This document shows positions 35,112 to 43,473 of a DNA stretch of 64,000 nucleotides, one piece after another. Position 1 is the first letter of the stretch; every line of letters begins with the position of its first letter. Source of the DNA: JAQGMJ01 sp036498945 (lineage in GTDB: Bacteria; Pseudomonadota; Gammaproteobacteria; Burkholderiales; JAEUOS01); NCBI GenBank assembly GCA_036498945.1, contig DASYEQ010000070.1, positions 1-64,000 of the forward strand. Direction: 5' to 3'. The notes under the pieces are model-generated. The model searched no databases, was not told the DNA's origin, and saw only the letters and a program-made list of their open reading frames with translations. The translations under genes and the position numbers were made by a program.

Positions 35112-35626
35112 TTGACGACCTTCAACTGTACCTGCGCCGCGCCCTTCGTGCCTTCGCCCTCCAGCAGCGCCGCCAGCTTCGCGCGGGCGCGCGCCAGGCG
35201 CGACATCACCGTGCCGATCGGCAGGCCCAGGGTATGCGCGGCCTCATCATACGAAAAGCCTTCCAGGGTCACCAGCAGCAGCACCTCGCGCTGCTCGTCC
35301 GGCAGGCGCTGCAGCGCGCCGTCCAGCGCGTTCAACTGCGCCAGGGTGTCGGCACTGGCGCCGCTGTCTTCCAACTCCAGTGCGGCTTCCGGGTCGGCTA
35401 CCTCCGGCGCCAGCGCGGCACGCCGCACCTGGTTGACGAAGACGTTGTGCATGATGGTGAAGGTCCAGGCACGCAGGTCGGTGCCGGGACGCCACAGCGC
35501 CCACTTGGCCAGCGCGCGCTCAAGCGTGTCCTGCACCAGGTCATCGGCGCGAAAGCGCTCGCCCGTCAGCGCCCGCGCGTAGCGGCGCAGGCGCGGAATC
35601 AGCTCGACAAGCGCCTCCTGTTCCAT
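35108..35626 (-). CDS. ECF-type RNA polymerase sigma factor
   Basis: A 172-residue sigma factor with region 2 (DDLVQDTLERALAKW, then DLRAWTFTIMHNVFVNQVRR) and region 4 (LPDEQREVLLLVTLEGFSY, AHTLGLPIGTVMSRLARAR). Region 3 is missing, as in ECF sigmas. It lies between a small secreted protein gene (7 bases upstream) and its anti-sigma gene. Its targets probably include the two paralogous secreted proteins transcribed with it. Confidence 0.93.
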   Translation of the reverse strand: MEQEALVELIPRLRRYARALTGERFRADDLVQDTLERALAKWALWRPGTDLRAWTFTIMHNVFVNQVRRAALAPEVADPEAALELEDSGASADTLAQLNALDGALQRLPDEQREVLLLVTLEGFSYDEAAHTLGLPIGTVMSRLARARAKLAALLEGEGTKGAAQVQLKVVK

Positions 35627-35633
35627 CGCGGGC

Positions 35634-36005
35634 TTACTTGGCGACGTGCCAGGCGCCGTTGGCGGCGCCTTCGCCGACCTTGTCGCCGGGCTTCTGGTCT
35701 TTCACGAAGTAGTACAGCGGCCTGCCCTTGTAGGCCCACTGTTTCTTGCCATCGTCGCGGGTGACGATGCTGTAGTCGCCGGCGGCCTTGTCGCTGTCGG
35801 TCGCCATCAGGGCCGGCCAGTTGGCCAGGCACGGGCCATTGCAGACGGACTTGCCGCTACCCGCGGTGTCCTTGTCGAAGGTGTACAGCGTCATGTTGTT
35901 GGCGCCGACCATCACGCCGCCTTCCATCTTGGTTTGCGGGGCGGCAAAAGCGGAAACGGAAAGCAGGGCGGCAGCGGCGGCCAGGGCGATACGGGTCATT
36001 TTCAT
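35634..36005 (-). CDS. small secreted protein, COG4315/lipoprotein_15 family (copy 1)
   Basis: A 123-residue exported protein with a signal peptide (about 1-21, ending AFA) and two repeats of the family pattern. The first is LYTFDKDT followed by GKSVCNGPCLANWPAL. The second runs DGKKQWAYKGRPLYYFVKD and ends GAWHV. Function is unknown, though family members are predicted secreted proteins often linked to ECF sigma operons. It lacks the lipobox Cys found in its paralogue at 36094-36465. The two Cys of CNGPC are conserved between the copies. Confidence 0.88.
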   Translation of the reverse strand: MKMTRIALAAAAALLSVSAFAAPQTKMEGGVMVGANNMTLYTFDKDTAGSGKSVCNGPCLANWPALMATDSDKAAGDYSIVTRDDGKKQWAYKGRPLYYFVKDQKPGDKVGEGAANGAWHVAK

Positions 36006-36093
36006 GGTTAGCTCCAGTGAACGTTGATTCAGGCAACATGCCTGCCCGGTAAACAGGCGCGCGCGGCGCCTATTCCCGGCCAGGCGAAAAAAT

Positions 36094-36465
36094 TTACTCG
36101 CGGGCGGCGTGCCAGGCGCCGTTGAGGAAACCGTCCCCCACCTTGTCGCCGGGCTTCTGGTCCTTGACGAAGTAATACAGCGGCTTGCCGTTGTAGGCGT
36201 ACTGCTTCTTGCCGTCGTCGCGGGTGATGATGGTGTAGCCGCCGTAGGGCTTGGCCGAAGCGGCAGCGATCAGCGGCGGCCAGTTGGCCGCGCAGGGGCC
36301 GTTGCACACCGATTTGCCGCTGCTGGCGGTATCTTTGTCGAAGGTGTACAGGGTCATGCCGGTGGCGCCGGTCAGCGCGCCGCCTTGCATCTTCGCCGGT
36401 GCGCCGGCACAGGCGGCCAGCGCCAGGGTAGCCGCGGCAACGGCGGCGATATACAGCTTGTTCAT
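36094..36465 (-). CDS. small lipoprotein, COG4315/lipoprotein_15 family (copy 2)
   Basis: A 123-residue paralogue of the preceding entry, with LYTFDKDTASSGKSVCNGPC, DDGKKQYAYNGKPLYYFVKD and a terminal GAWHA. Its N terminus MNKLYIAAVAAATLALAAC has a lipobox (LAAC), so it should be membrane-anchored, unlike copy 1. The start at 36465 is chosen because it gives a clean lipoprotein signal; a longer frame to 36552 adds an arginine-rich, non-family stretch. The two genes are about 90 bases apart and arose by duplication. Confidence 0.88.
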   Translation of the reverse strand: MNKLYIAAVAAATLALAACAGAPAKMQGGALTGATGMTLYTFDKDTASSGKSVCNGPCAANWPPLIAAASAKPYGGYTIITRDDGKKQYAYNGKPLYYFVKDQKPGDKVGDGFLNGAWHAARE

Positions 36466-36570
36466 GCAGTCTCTCCCGTTTGAGTTTGATTTAGGCGGAT
36501 CGCCTGCATGGTGAACACGGCGGCGGCGTGAATATTCCGCCGCCGCCGTCACGAAACGGCTATAGGCCGC

Positions 36571-37035
36571 TTATTTCGGGTGTTTCTTGTAGTCGACCAC
36601 CGCCACCTGGAGCATCTTGTACTCCTTGCAATCCAGGCCGCAGATCTTTTCCAGTTTCGCCAGTTGCTGCTCGGCCAGCGCGACGTTGCCGCGATTCAGG
36701 TAGGCCTGGCCCAGGTATTCGTTGGCGCCCTTGTGGTTCGGGTTGATCGCCAGCGCCGAGGTGTAATACTTGATGCCCTCGTCCCAGTTGCCGCTGTTGC
36801 GGTAGGCGTAGCCCAGGTAGCTATGGATGTCGGCATTGCCCTTGTCTTCCGCCAGGGCCTTTTGCAGGTGGGCGATGGCGCCCTTCCAGTCCTTCTTGTC
36901 GATCGCCGTGCGGCCCTGCTCGAATTCGCTGGCGGTGTACTGCTTCGGGCTGGAGTCGAAGCTGCCGCCGGCGGCAAACGCGCCGGAATAAAACAGCGTA
37001 GCGGCCAGTAAGACAGTGATTTTGGTCTTGCGCAT
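36571..37035 (-). CDS. secreted TPR-repeat protein
   Basis: A 154-residue protein with a signal peptide (MRKTKITVLLAATLFYSGAF, cleavage near AFA) and about three TPR units: AIAHLQKALAEDKGNADIHS, YLGYAYRNSGNWDEGIKYYT and NEYLGQAYLNRGNVALAEQQ. The last part has a Cys pair, CGLDC. It is the most upstream gene of the minus-strand ECF cluster and may share its regulation. Start 37035 (M of MRKTK) is preferred over the frame extending to 37101, which has no signal-peptide logic. Confidence 0.85.
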   Translation of the reverse strand: MRKTKITVLLAATLFYSGAFAAGGSFDSSPKQYTASEFEQGRTAIDKKDWKGAIAHLQKALAEDKGNADIHSYLGYAYRNSGNWDEGIKYYTSALAINPNHKGANEYLGQAYLNRGNVALAEQQLAKLEKICGLDCKEYKMLQVAVVDYKKHPK

Positions 37036-37164
37036 GGTGATTCTCCCGGTGATGGACAACGCCAGTGTATACGCCCCCTCCACTTGCCCGGATGCGCGCA
37101 ACCGACCGGCGGCGTTCCGCTACACTGGGCGCCAATCCCCACATTTCACCCACGGAGACAAAAC

Positions 37165-37887
37165 GTGTTCGCAGACGTGTTCAAGGGCAGGGTCGTGCTG
37201 ATTTCAGGCGGCACCAGCGGCATCGGTTTCGGCATCGCGCGCGCCTTTCACGCCGCCGGCGCCAGGGTGACGGTGACGGGGCTGACCGAGCCCGAACTGG
37301 CCGACGCCAAGGCCGCCGGCATCGCCGCCTTCACCCTCGATGTGGCTGATCTCGAAGCCTGCAAGAAACTGATGGCGACCTTCACCCAGCTGGACGTGCT
37401 GGTGAACTGCGCCGGCATGATCCGCCGCGCCAATGCGGAGCACGACCCCGAGCAGTTCGCCCAGGTGATCGACGTCAACCTCAACGGCACCCAGCGCCTG
37501 TGCGCCCTGGCGCGCCCGCTGCTGGCGAAAAGCCGTGGCAGCATCGTCAACACCGCCTCCATGCGCAGCTTCACCGGCGCCGCCGTCACCCCCGCCTACG
37601 CCGCCAGCAAGGGCGCGGTGATGCAGCTCACCAAGTCGCTGGCGATCGCCTATGCGGACGAAGGCATCCGCGTCAACGCGATTGCCCCCGGCTGGGTGAA
37701 GACGCCGCTGACCAAACCCCTGCGCGAGAACCCGGAACTCAACCAGGCGGTGATCGACCGCACGCCGATGAAGCGCTGGGCCGATCCGGAGGATATGGCC
37801 GGGCCGGTGATGTTCCTCTGCTCGCCCGCTGCCGCTTTTGTCACCGGCGTGATCCTGCCGGTGGATGGCGGCTACATCGTGATGTAA
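37165..37887 (+). CDS. short-chain dehydrogenase/reductase
   Basis: A 240-residue SDR with SGGTSGIGFGIARAF near the N terminus, NCAGMIRR, catalytic Ser in VNTASMRSF, YAASKGAV (Tyr and Lys) and a terminal TGVILPVDGGYIVM. The start is a GTG at 37165 with CGGAGAC about 8 bases upstream. It faces the ROK kinase gene tail to tail, and an ECF-cluster gene diverges from it on the other side. The substrate is unknown; gluconate or sugar-acid dehydrogenases of this size look alike. Confidence 0.87.
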   Translation: MFADVFKGRVVLISGGTSGIGFGIARAFHAAGARVTVTGLTEPELADAKAAGIAAFTLDVADLEACKKLMATFTQLDVLVNCAGMIRRANAEHDPEQFAQVIDVNLNGTQRLCALARPLLAKSRGSIVNTASMRSFTGAAVTPAYAASKGAVMQLTKSLAIAYADEGIRVNAIAPGWVKTPLTKPLRENPELNQAVIDRTPMKRWADPEDMAGPVMFLCSPAAAFVTGVILPVDGGYIVM

Positions 37888-37893
37888 CCCGGC

Positions 37894-37921
37894 TAGTGTC
37901 CTGCCCCAGGATAGGACACTA
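37894..37921. terminator. hairpin between convergent SDR and ROK genes
   Basis: A perfect 9-bp stem (TAGTGTCCT at 37894-37902 with AGGACACTA at 37913-37921) encloses a 10-base loop. It begins 6 bases after the SDR stop and covers the stop codon of the minus-strand ROK gene. There is no T-run on either side, so termination would be inefficient or Rho-assisted. Confidence 0.4.
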
Positions 37922-38815
37922 AATGCCGACCAGGGCGGCGCCGATCACTCCGGCGGAGTCGCCCAGTTCATTGCGCACGATAGGCGTGGTCAGCTCATCA
38001 CTGAACACCCGCTCGCGTACCTGTGCGACGCCTTCAGTGTAAAGCTCATCGATATTCGACAGGCCGCCGCCCAGCACGATCACATCCGGGTCGAGCACGG
38101 CGATGAGATTGGCCGTGGCCTGGCCGAAGCGGGCGTAGAACTCCGCCATTGCCGCTACGCAACGCACCTCGCCCGCGCGCGCCCTCTCATGAATCTGCGT
38201 CGCGCTCAGTGCCTCGCCATGCCGCGACTGGAATGCCTTCTCCAGCCCGCCACCGGAAATGAAAGTCTCGACGCAGCCGCGCGCGCCGCAATAGCAGGGC
38301 GGCCCGGCAGGGTCGATCACCATGTGGCCCCACTCGCCGGCAATCGCCTGCGGCCCGGTGCGCACCATGCCATTGAGCACGATGCCGCCGCCGCAACCGG
38401 TGCCCATGATCACGCCGAACACGCAATCGTAGCCGCGCCCGGCGCCGCGCAGCGCTTCGGCCAGGGCGAAGCAGTTGGCGTCGTTCTCGATGCGCACGGC
38501 GCGCAGCAGCGCCGCCTCGATCATGGTCTTGAGCGGCTGGCCGTTCAGGCACACGGTGTTGGAATTCTTCAGCAGGCCAGTGCGGGCGGAGAGCGCCCCC
38601 GGCGTGCCGATGCCCATCGTATGCGCCGCGTCGTCTACTGCGTACACCAGCCCGGCGTAGAGATTGGTGATGCGTGCGACGATGTGCGCAGGCCCACCCT
38701 CGGCCTCGGTGGCGATGCGCCGGCGCTCGACCACCTGCCCGGCACCGTCGAGTGCCACGCCTTCGATCTTGGTGCCGCCCAGGTCGATGCCGATGCGAAA
38801 CGGGGGATGGCTCAT
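37919..38815 (-). CDS. ROK-family sugar kinase
   Basis: A 298-residue ROK protein with the ATP site GIDLGGTKIEGVALD, the substrate region GEWGHMVIDP, and the zinc/ROK signature CYCGARGCVETFISG. No N-terminal helix-turn-helix is present, so it is an enzyme of the fructokinase/glucokinase/N-acetylhexosamine kinase type and not a NagC-like repressor. Its start lies 26 bases beyond the MFS gene stop, suggesting that an imported sugar is phosphorylated at once. Confidence 0.9.
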   Translation of the reverse strand: MSHPPFRIGIDLGGTKIEGVALDGAGQVVERRRIATEAEGGPAHIVARITNLYAGLVYAVDDAAHTMGIGTPGALSARTGLLKNSNTVCLNGQPLKTMIEAALLRAVRIENDANCFALAEALRGAGRGYDCVFGVIMGTGCGGGIVLNGMVRTGPQAIAGEWGHMVIDPAGPPCYCGARGCVETFISGGGLEKAFQSRHGEALSATQIHERARAGEVRCVAAMAEFYARFGQATANLIAVLDPDVIVLGGGLSNIDELYTEGVAQVRERVFSDELTTPIVRNELGDSAGVIGAALVGI

Positions 38816-38841
38816 CGCCTAAGGGTGCTCGCGCCTGCGGT

Positions 38842-40047
38842 TCATCCTTGCATGATGCCCTGTTTCGCGCCGCGCCGGTCCAGGCGATAAAGGGCCAGCG
38901 CAACCACCAGCCCCGCCGCCGCCGCGACCGTCCCGACCAGGAACACGCTGCCATACCCAGCACGGTCCGCGAGCAAGCCGGCCACCGGGCCGGTCAGTCC
39001 ATAGGCAATGTCCTGGAACGCCGTGAAGCCACCCATCGCCGTGCCGCGCAAATGCGGCTCGACCAGGCGCACCACTTCGCGCCCCATCGCCGGAAAGGTC
39101 ATCGAGCAGCCCAGCCCGGTAAGGAAGGCGCCGGCGAGCGCCTGCGCGGGATCGGCGGCGCTCCAGATCAGCGCCTGGCCCACGACTTCCACCGCGAGCG
39201 AGCCAATCGCCACCCGCAGCCCGCCGATGCGGTCCGGCAGATGGCCGAACAGCACGCGCACCAGCACGAAGCCGGTGCCGAACGCAGTGAGGCCGAGCCC
39301 CGCATGACTCCAGTGCCGGCTGAGGAAATCGAGCGCGAAAAAGGCGCCGATGGCGGCAAAGCCGATGCCTTGCAGGCACACGATGGCTCCGTGCCAGCGG
39401 ATCTTGCCGATCACCGCCAGGTACAAGGGGCGCTGCGCTGCCGGGCGCGGGGTGACGCCGGCGATGCGCCAGACCACGAGCAGGCCGAGGCAGGGCAGCA
39501 GGGCGCTTGTGCCCATCGCGCCGGCGAAACCGAAATGCGCGAACAGCCCCAGGCCCAGCGGTCCACCGAGAGCGAGTGAGCCATACATCGCCGCGCCGAT
39601 CAGCGCCAGCACCTGCCCCGTTCGCGCCGGGTCGACCAGCCCAATCCCCCAGGCGACGATGCCCACCGTCACCAGGCTCTCGCCCAAACCCACCAGCAGC
39701 CGGCCCACCAGCAGGATGGCGAATGCGATCCACGGTGAGGGCAGGGGCAGGCCCGCGGCCAGCGAGACCAGCGCGCCTGCGACGTAAAGCACCAGCCCGC
39801 GTCCCACCGAAATCTTCGCGCCGAGACGGTCGGACAAACCGCCGGCATAGCCGCGGCTGACGATGGTGGCGAGAAAGACGGCGCCCACCGCCAAGCCCGC
39901 CCACACGTTGCTCAAAGCCAGGCGGGCGGTGACGAATACCGGCACGACCGGCAGCGCGATGCCCACGCACAGGTAGGCGACGAAAAGAACAGCGGTCAAC
40001 AGCCAAAGGCGGCCCTGTGCCGGGTCGCGTGTCGTCTGGAAAGCCAT
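38842..40047 (-). CDS. MFS transporter (YhhS/arabinose-efflux-like)
   Basis: A 401-residue major facilitator with about 12 hydrophobic helices. The loop 2-3 motif reads GGLSDRLGAKISVGRG, and the second half has GHLPDRIGGLRVAIGS. It resembles the YhhS group, whose substrates are poorly known. It is transcribed ahead of the ROK kinase gene, so sugar uptake or exchange is a fair guess. A LacI-like palindrome stands about 90 bases upstream of the start. Confidence 0.88.
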   Translation of the reverse strand: MAFQTTRDPAQGRLWLLTAVLFVAYLCVGIALPVVPVFVTARLALSNVWAGLAVGAVFLATIVSRGYAGGLSDRLGAKISVGRGLVLYVAGALVSLAAGLPLPSPWIAFAILLVGRLLVGLGESLVTVGIVAWGIGLVDPARTGQVLALIGAAMYGSLALGGPLGLGLFAHFGFAGAMGTSALLPCLGLLVVWRIAGVTPRPAAQRPLYLAVIGKIRWHGAIVCLQGIGFAAIGAFFALDFLSRHWSHAGLGLTAFGTGFVLVRVLFGHLPDRIGGLRVAIGSLAVEVVGQALIWSAADPAQALAGAFLTGLGCSMTFPAMGREVVRLVEPHLRGTAMGGFTAFQDIAYGLTGPVAGLLADRAGYGSVFLVGTVAAAAGLVVALALYRLDRRGAKQGIMQG

Positions 40048-40133
40048 GTGTTACTCCAAGCTGTTCCCCGATCGGTGCGCGCACGGGAATAGACGCACCA
40101 CGACCGACCAGGGATCGTTAGTGCGTTGCTTGA

Positions 40134-40147
40134 CGTAAACGCTTACG
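40134..40147. promoter_or_regulatory. LacI/GalR-type operator candidate
   Basis: CGTAAACGCTTACG has perfect 5-base arms (CGTAA/TTACG) around a central CG, the layout of LacI/GalR-family operators. It lies upstream of the minus-strand MFS-ROK pair. No LacI-type regulator gene is in the window, so the cognate protein would be encoded elsewhere. Confidence 0.4.
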
Positions 40148-40465
40148 GCCAGTGCGACTGACGACCTTTCCGCGCGCTGCGCTGGGGCGGTGCATCGTCC
40201 GATGCCATCGAAGATGGCGGGCCCGGCGGAAGGCCGAATGATACGGGATTGCGGCGTCCGCTGTCGAGATGGAAAGCGCATCGCGCGTCGCTGCCGCCCT
40301 CACATTTGCCGCGCAATTCCTGTATCTTTGGTAACAGCGAATCTGCTGCGTGCCGTGGCGTTCGTCCGCTTATGCTCACCATGAATGCGCGCGTTTGCCC
40401 CGGCAGGAATTGGCTGTCACCAGCGTGTCATGGGCGGCTCAAGCCACGTGACAAGCCCGGCGTGT

Positions 40466-40611
40466 GGTCACCACAAACGTGGTAGCCGCTGCCCAAAATT
40501 CGCGAAATTTCTCAGGGTTTATCAGGGTGCGGGAATCGCTTTCCGAAAAACCCCCGTTGTTTTCCGTGGTTTTCACGGCGAGGGTGTTCCGATACCACGT
40601 TTGTGGTGACC
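40466..40611. mobile_element. candidate miniature element with perfect 19-bp inverted ends
   Basis: The 19 bases at 40466-40484 (GGTCACCACAAACGTGGTA) are exactly the reverse complement of 40593-40611, with 108 bases between. Each end also contains a small internal palindrome (ACCAC-AAAC-GTGGT). The interior is lower in GC than the flanks and has no gene. This fits a miniature inverted-repeat element or a dispersed extragenic repeat. No clear target-site duplication is seen, so a paired regulatory site remains possible. Confidence 0.5.
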
Positions 40612-40772
40612 CCGGGCCGATGCCGCGCCCGCCCAATCCTTGACGCGGGTGGGGGCATTGGGGTTTTTGCGCCGCCGCTGCGTGTAAGATTTTCGGCCCC
40701 TCCTCCTCGCCATGCTTCCGCCGTCATGGAGCGGGCGAAAATCCCTTAACGCGACTTCATCCAAAGACTGCA

Positions 40773-41648
40773 ATGACCGACTCGACCAACTACACTCCGC
40801 CGAAAGTCTGGACCTGGACCCCGGGCAACGGCGGCAAATTCGCCAACATCAACCGCCCGGTATCGGGCTCCACGCACGAGAAGGAACTGCCGGTCGGCCG
40901 CCACCCGCTGCAGCTCTATTCGCAAGGCACGCCGAACGGCGTCAAGGCCACCGTGATGCTGGAAGAACTGCTGGCGCGCGGCCACAAGGGCGCGGAATAC
41001 GACGCCTGGCTGATCAACATCGGTGAAGGCGACCAGTTCGGCAGCGGCTTCGTCGGCATCAACCCGAACTCGAAGATTCCGGCGCTGCTGGATCGTTCCG
41101 GCCCCAAGCCGATCCGCGTGTTCGAATCCGCCGCGATTCTCATGCACCTGGCCGAGAAGTTTGGCGAGTTCCTGCCGAAGGAAGCGGCGCCGCGCGCCGA
41201 ATGCCTCTCCTGGCTGTTCTGGCAAATGGGCAGCGCGCCCTACGTCGGCGGCGGCTTCGGCCACTTCTACGCCTACGCGCCGGCGAAGTTTCAATACGCC
41301 ATCGACCGCTTCACCATGGAAACCAAGCGCCAGCTCGACGTGCTGGACAAGCGCCTGGCTGAAAGCGAATACATCGCCGGCGACAGCTTCACCATCGCCG
41401 ACATCGCCATCTGGCCCTGGTACGGCGGCCTGGCGCAACACGACCAGTACGGCGCCAGCGAATTCCTCCAGGTGCAGGAATACAAGCACCTGCAGCGCTG
41501 GACCACCCTGATCGGCAACCGCCCCGCGGTGAAGCGTGGCCGCATGGTCAACCGCACCCGCGGCGAGCCTTCGGGCCAGTTGCGCGAGCGTCACGACGCC
41601 AGCGACTTCGACACCAGGACAGAGGACAAGCTCGCCGCGGCGAAATAA
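40773..41648 (+). CDS. yghU: glutathione-dependent disulfide-bond oxidoreductase (Nu-class GST)
   Basis: A 291-residue glutathione-transferase-fold protein of the YghU type. It has the characteristic long N-terminal extension (YTPPKVWTWTPGNGGKFANI), a thioredoxin-like part with YSQGTPNGVKATVMLEEL, the GSH-binding NPNSKIPALLD and ESAAILMHLAEKFG, and the helical domain ending RWTTLIGNRPAVKRG. Nu-class enzymes reduce small disulfides with two bound glutathiones and have weak transferase activity. The length and N-terminal extension separate it from ordinary GSTs. Confidence 0.93.
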   Translation: MTDSTNYTPPKVWTWTPGNGGKFANINRPVSGSTHEKELPVGRHPLQLYSQGTPNGVKATVMLEELLARGHKGAEYDAWLINIGEGDQFGSGFVGINPNSKIPALLDRSGPKPIRVFESAAILMHLAEKFGEFLPKEAAPRAECLSWLFWQMGSAPYVGGGFGHFYAYAPAKFQYAIDRFTMETKRQLDVLDKRLAESEYIAGDSFTIADIAIWPWYGGLAQHDQYGASEFLQVQEYKHLQRWTTLIGNRPAVKRGRMVNRTRGEPSGQLRERHDASDFDTRTEDKLAAAK

Positions 41649-41663
41649 GCCGCCGCAAGGGCG

Positions 41664-42341
41664 ATGGCGGTGGACGGGCTTGTGCTTGAACCAGGGAGCA
41701 CAAGCCCCGATCTATCGTTCGTTATGCCCCTCGCCTCCAAACTCCCGCACCTGCTTTCAAGCGATACGCCGGATTTGTTTGGAGAGCCTGAACTGCCGGA
41801 GGGCTTTCGCTATACCCCGAATGTCCTCTCGGCCGCCGAAGAACGGGCGCTGGTGCGCCGCTTCGAAACGCTGCCGGTGAAGCCGTACGAATTCCATGGC
41901 TACCCGGCAAACCGGCGCATCTTCACCTTCGGGGCAAATTACCTGATTGCCGGCCAGGAAGCACGCGAAGAGGCCGGCATTCCGGATTACCTGCAGCCGC
42001 TGACAGAGATCGCCGGCGCCATCAGCGGCCAGCCGGCCGGCGCGTTCGAGCAGGTGATGGTGACCGAATATGCACCCGGCGCCGGCATCGGCTGGCACCG
42101 CGACCGGCCGCAGTATGAGGACGTGGTCGGCATCTCGTTTCTCGCGCCTTGCGCATTCCGCTTCCGGCGGGCGCTCGGCGCCGGCTGGGAACGGCGCGCC
42201 GCGGTGGTCGAGCCGCGCTCGGTCTACCTGCTGCACGGCGCGGCGCGCGAGGTCTGGCAGCACAGCATCACGCCGATGGAGGTGTGGCGCTATTCGGTGA
42301 CGCTGCGGACGTTTCGTCCGGGCAAGGCGGCGAAACGCTAA
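41664..42341 (+). CDS. AlkB-like 2-oxoglutarate/Fe(II) dioxygenase
   Basis: A 225-residue AlkB-family dioxygenase with the iron site in WHRDRPQYEDVVGISF (His-x-Asp) and the distal His and Arg of HSITPMEVWRYSVTLR. PNRRI-like PANRRIFTFGANY precedes the core. Family members repair alkylated DNA/RNA or act on proteins. The arginine pattern is that of the ALKBH-type group, so the substrate is uncertain. ATG 41664 has an AAGGG close upstream; ATG 41724 (20 residues shorter) is an alternative start that lacks a ribosome site. Confidence 0.85.
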   Translation: MAVDGLVLEPGSTSPDLSFVMPLASKLPHLLSSDTPDLFGEPELPEGFRYTPNVLSAAEERALVRRFETLPVKPYEFHGYPANRRIFTFGANYLIAGQEAREEAGIPDYLQPLTEIAGAISGQPAGAFEQVMVTEYAPGAGIGWHRDRPQYEDVVGISFLAPCAFRFRRALGAGWERRAAVVEPRSVYLLHGAAREVWQHSITPMEVWRYSVTLRTFRPGKAAKR

Positions 42342-42449
42342 CCGCCCTGGGCGTCGCGAGGCGGCTTTTCTGCCAAAATTGCGGTAACAAGACCCGGGCG
42401 AGGGTGGTTTCGCCTTGGGTTTTCACGTAAATACAACCAGGACTATCGA

Positions 42450-43460
42450 GTGTCTCCCGAAGCAGCAAGCCCCTGGCGCTTTTGCGTCGCCCCGATGATG
42501 GACTGGACCGACCGGCATTGCCGCGTGTTCCATCGCCTCATCAGCCGCCACGCGCGCCTGTACACCGAGATGGTCACCACCGGTGCGCTGCTGCATGGGG
42601 ACGTGCCGCGCCACCTGGATTTCGACGCCGTCGAGCATCCCGTGGCCCTGCAACTGGGCGGCAGCGAGCCGGAAGACCTGGCGCATTGCGCGCGCCTGGC
42701 CGAGAAGTGGGGCTACGACGAGGTCAATCTCAATTGCGGCTGCCCCTCCGAGCGGGTGCAGCGCGGCGCCTTCGGCGCCTGCCTGATGGCCGAGCCGGAA
42801 CTGGTGCGCGATTGCGTCAAGGCGATGGCCGATGCGGTATCGATTCCGGTCACCGTCAAGCACCGCATCGGCATCGACAAGACCGACCACTACGATTTCG
42901 TGCGCGACTTCGTCGGCACCGTGGCGCAAGGCGGGGCGCGCGTGTTCATCATGCATGCGCGCGCGGCCTGGCTCAAGGGCTTGAGCCCGAAAGAGAATCG
43001 TGAGATTCCGCCGCTGCGCTACGAATACGCGCAGCGCCTGAAGCAGGACTTTCCGGATTTCACCATCGTGGTCAACGGCGGCATCAACACCCACATCGGC
43101 GTGGAGGCGCAGCTGGCATCCGCCGACGGCGTGATGATCGGGCGCCAGGCCTATCACGACCCCTACTGGATGGCGCAGGCCGATGCGCGCTGGTTCGACG
43201 ATCATCACGAGCCGCGTTCGCGCGCCGAGATCGCGCAGGCGATGCGCGATTACGCCGCGCGCGTGCTTGCCGATGCGCAGGGCGCGCATCCGCCGCACCT
43301 GCGCAACATTGTTCGTCACATCCTGGGCCTGTACCAGGGCATGCCGGGCGCGCGCGCCTGGCGCCGCATGCTGTCGGATGCGCCGCTGCTGGCCGCCAAC
43401 GACCCTGACCTGATCCTGCGCGCCGCCGCGCTCACCGCGCCCGCGCGCCTGGCCGCCTGA
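42450..43460 (+). CDS. dusA: tRNA-dihydrouridine(20/20a) synthase DusA
   Basis: A 336-residue flavin-dependent tRNA dihydrouridine synthase. It has FCVAPMMDWTDRHCRVFHRL at the N terminus, TEMVTTGALLHGD, the catalytic-Cys region NLNCGCPSERVQRGAFGACL, VKHRIGID and IVVNGGINTH. ARAAWLKGLSPKENREIPPL is the DusA-specific stretch, which separates it from DusB and DusC. It reduces U20/U20a in the tRNA D-loop with NADPH. The start is a GTG at 42450. Confidence 0.95.
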   Translation: MSPEAASPWRFCVAPMMDWTDRHCRVFHRLISRHARLYTEMVTTGALLHGDVPRHLDFDAVEHPVALQLGGSEPEDLAHCARLAEKWGYDEVNLNCGCPSERVQRGAFGACLMAEPELVRDCVKAMADAVSIPVTVKHRIGIDKTDHYDFVRDFVGTVAQGGARVFIMHARAAWLKGLSPKENREIPPLRYEYAQRLKQDFPDFTIVVNGGINTHIGVEAQLASADGVMIGRQAYHDPYWMAQADARWFDDHHEPRSRAEIAQAMRDYAARVLADAQGAHPPHLRNIVRHILGLYQGMPGARAWRRMLSDAPLLAANDPDLILRAAALTAPARLAA

Positions 43461-43473
43461 AAGCGCGCTGCCC

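Larger units (their letters stand above)
40048..40772. other. 725-bp gene-free region
   Basis: No coding sequence here is convincing: short frames exist on both strands, but none has a family match or a good ribosome site. The stretch holds a LacI-like palindrome (40134-40147) that belongs to the MFS operon, a 146-bp element with 19-bp inverted ends (40466-40611) and the leader of yghU. Composition drops in GC between about 40490 and 40590. Confidence 0.7.

Noticed and set aside
40439..40636. Small protein of 65 residues on the minus strand within the inverted-repeat element
   Set aside because: It runs through both inverted ends, has no ribosome site and has no recognisable motif, so chance is the simpler explanation.
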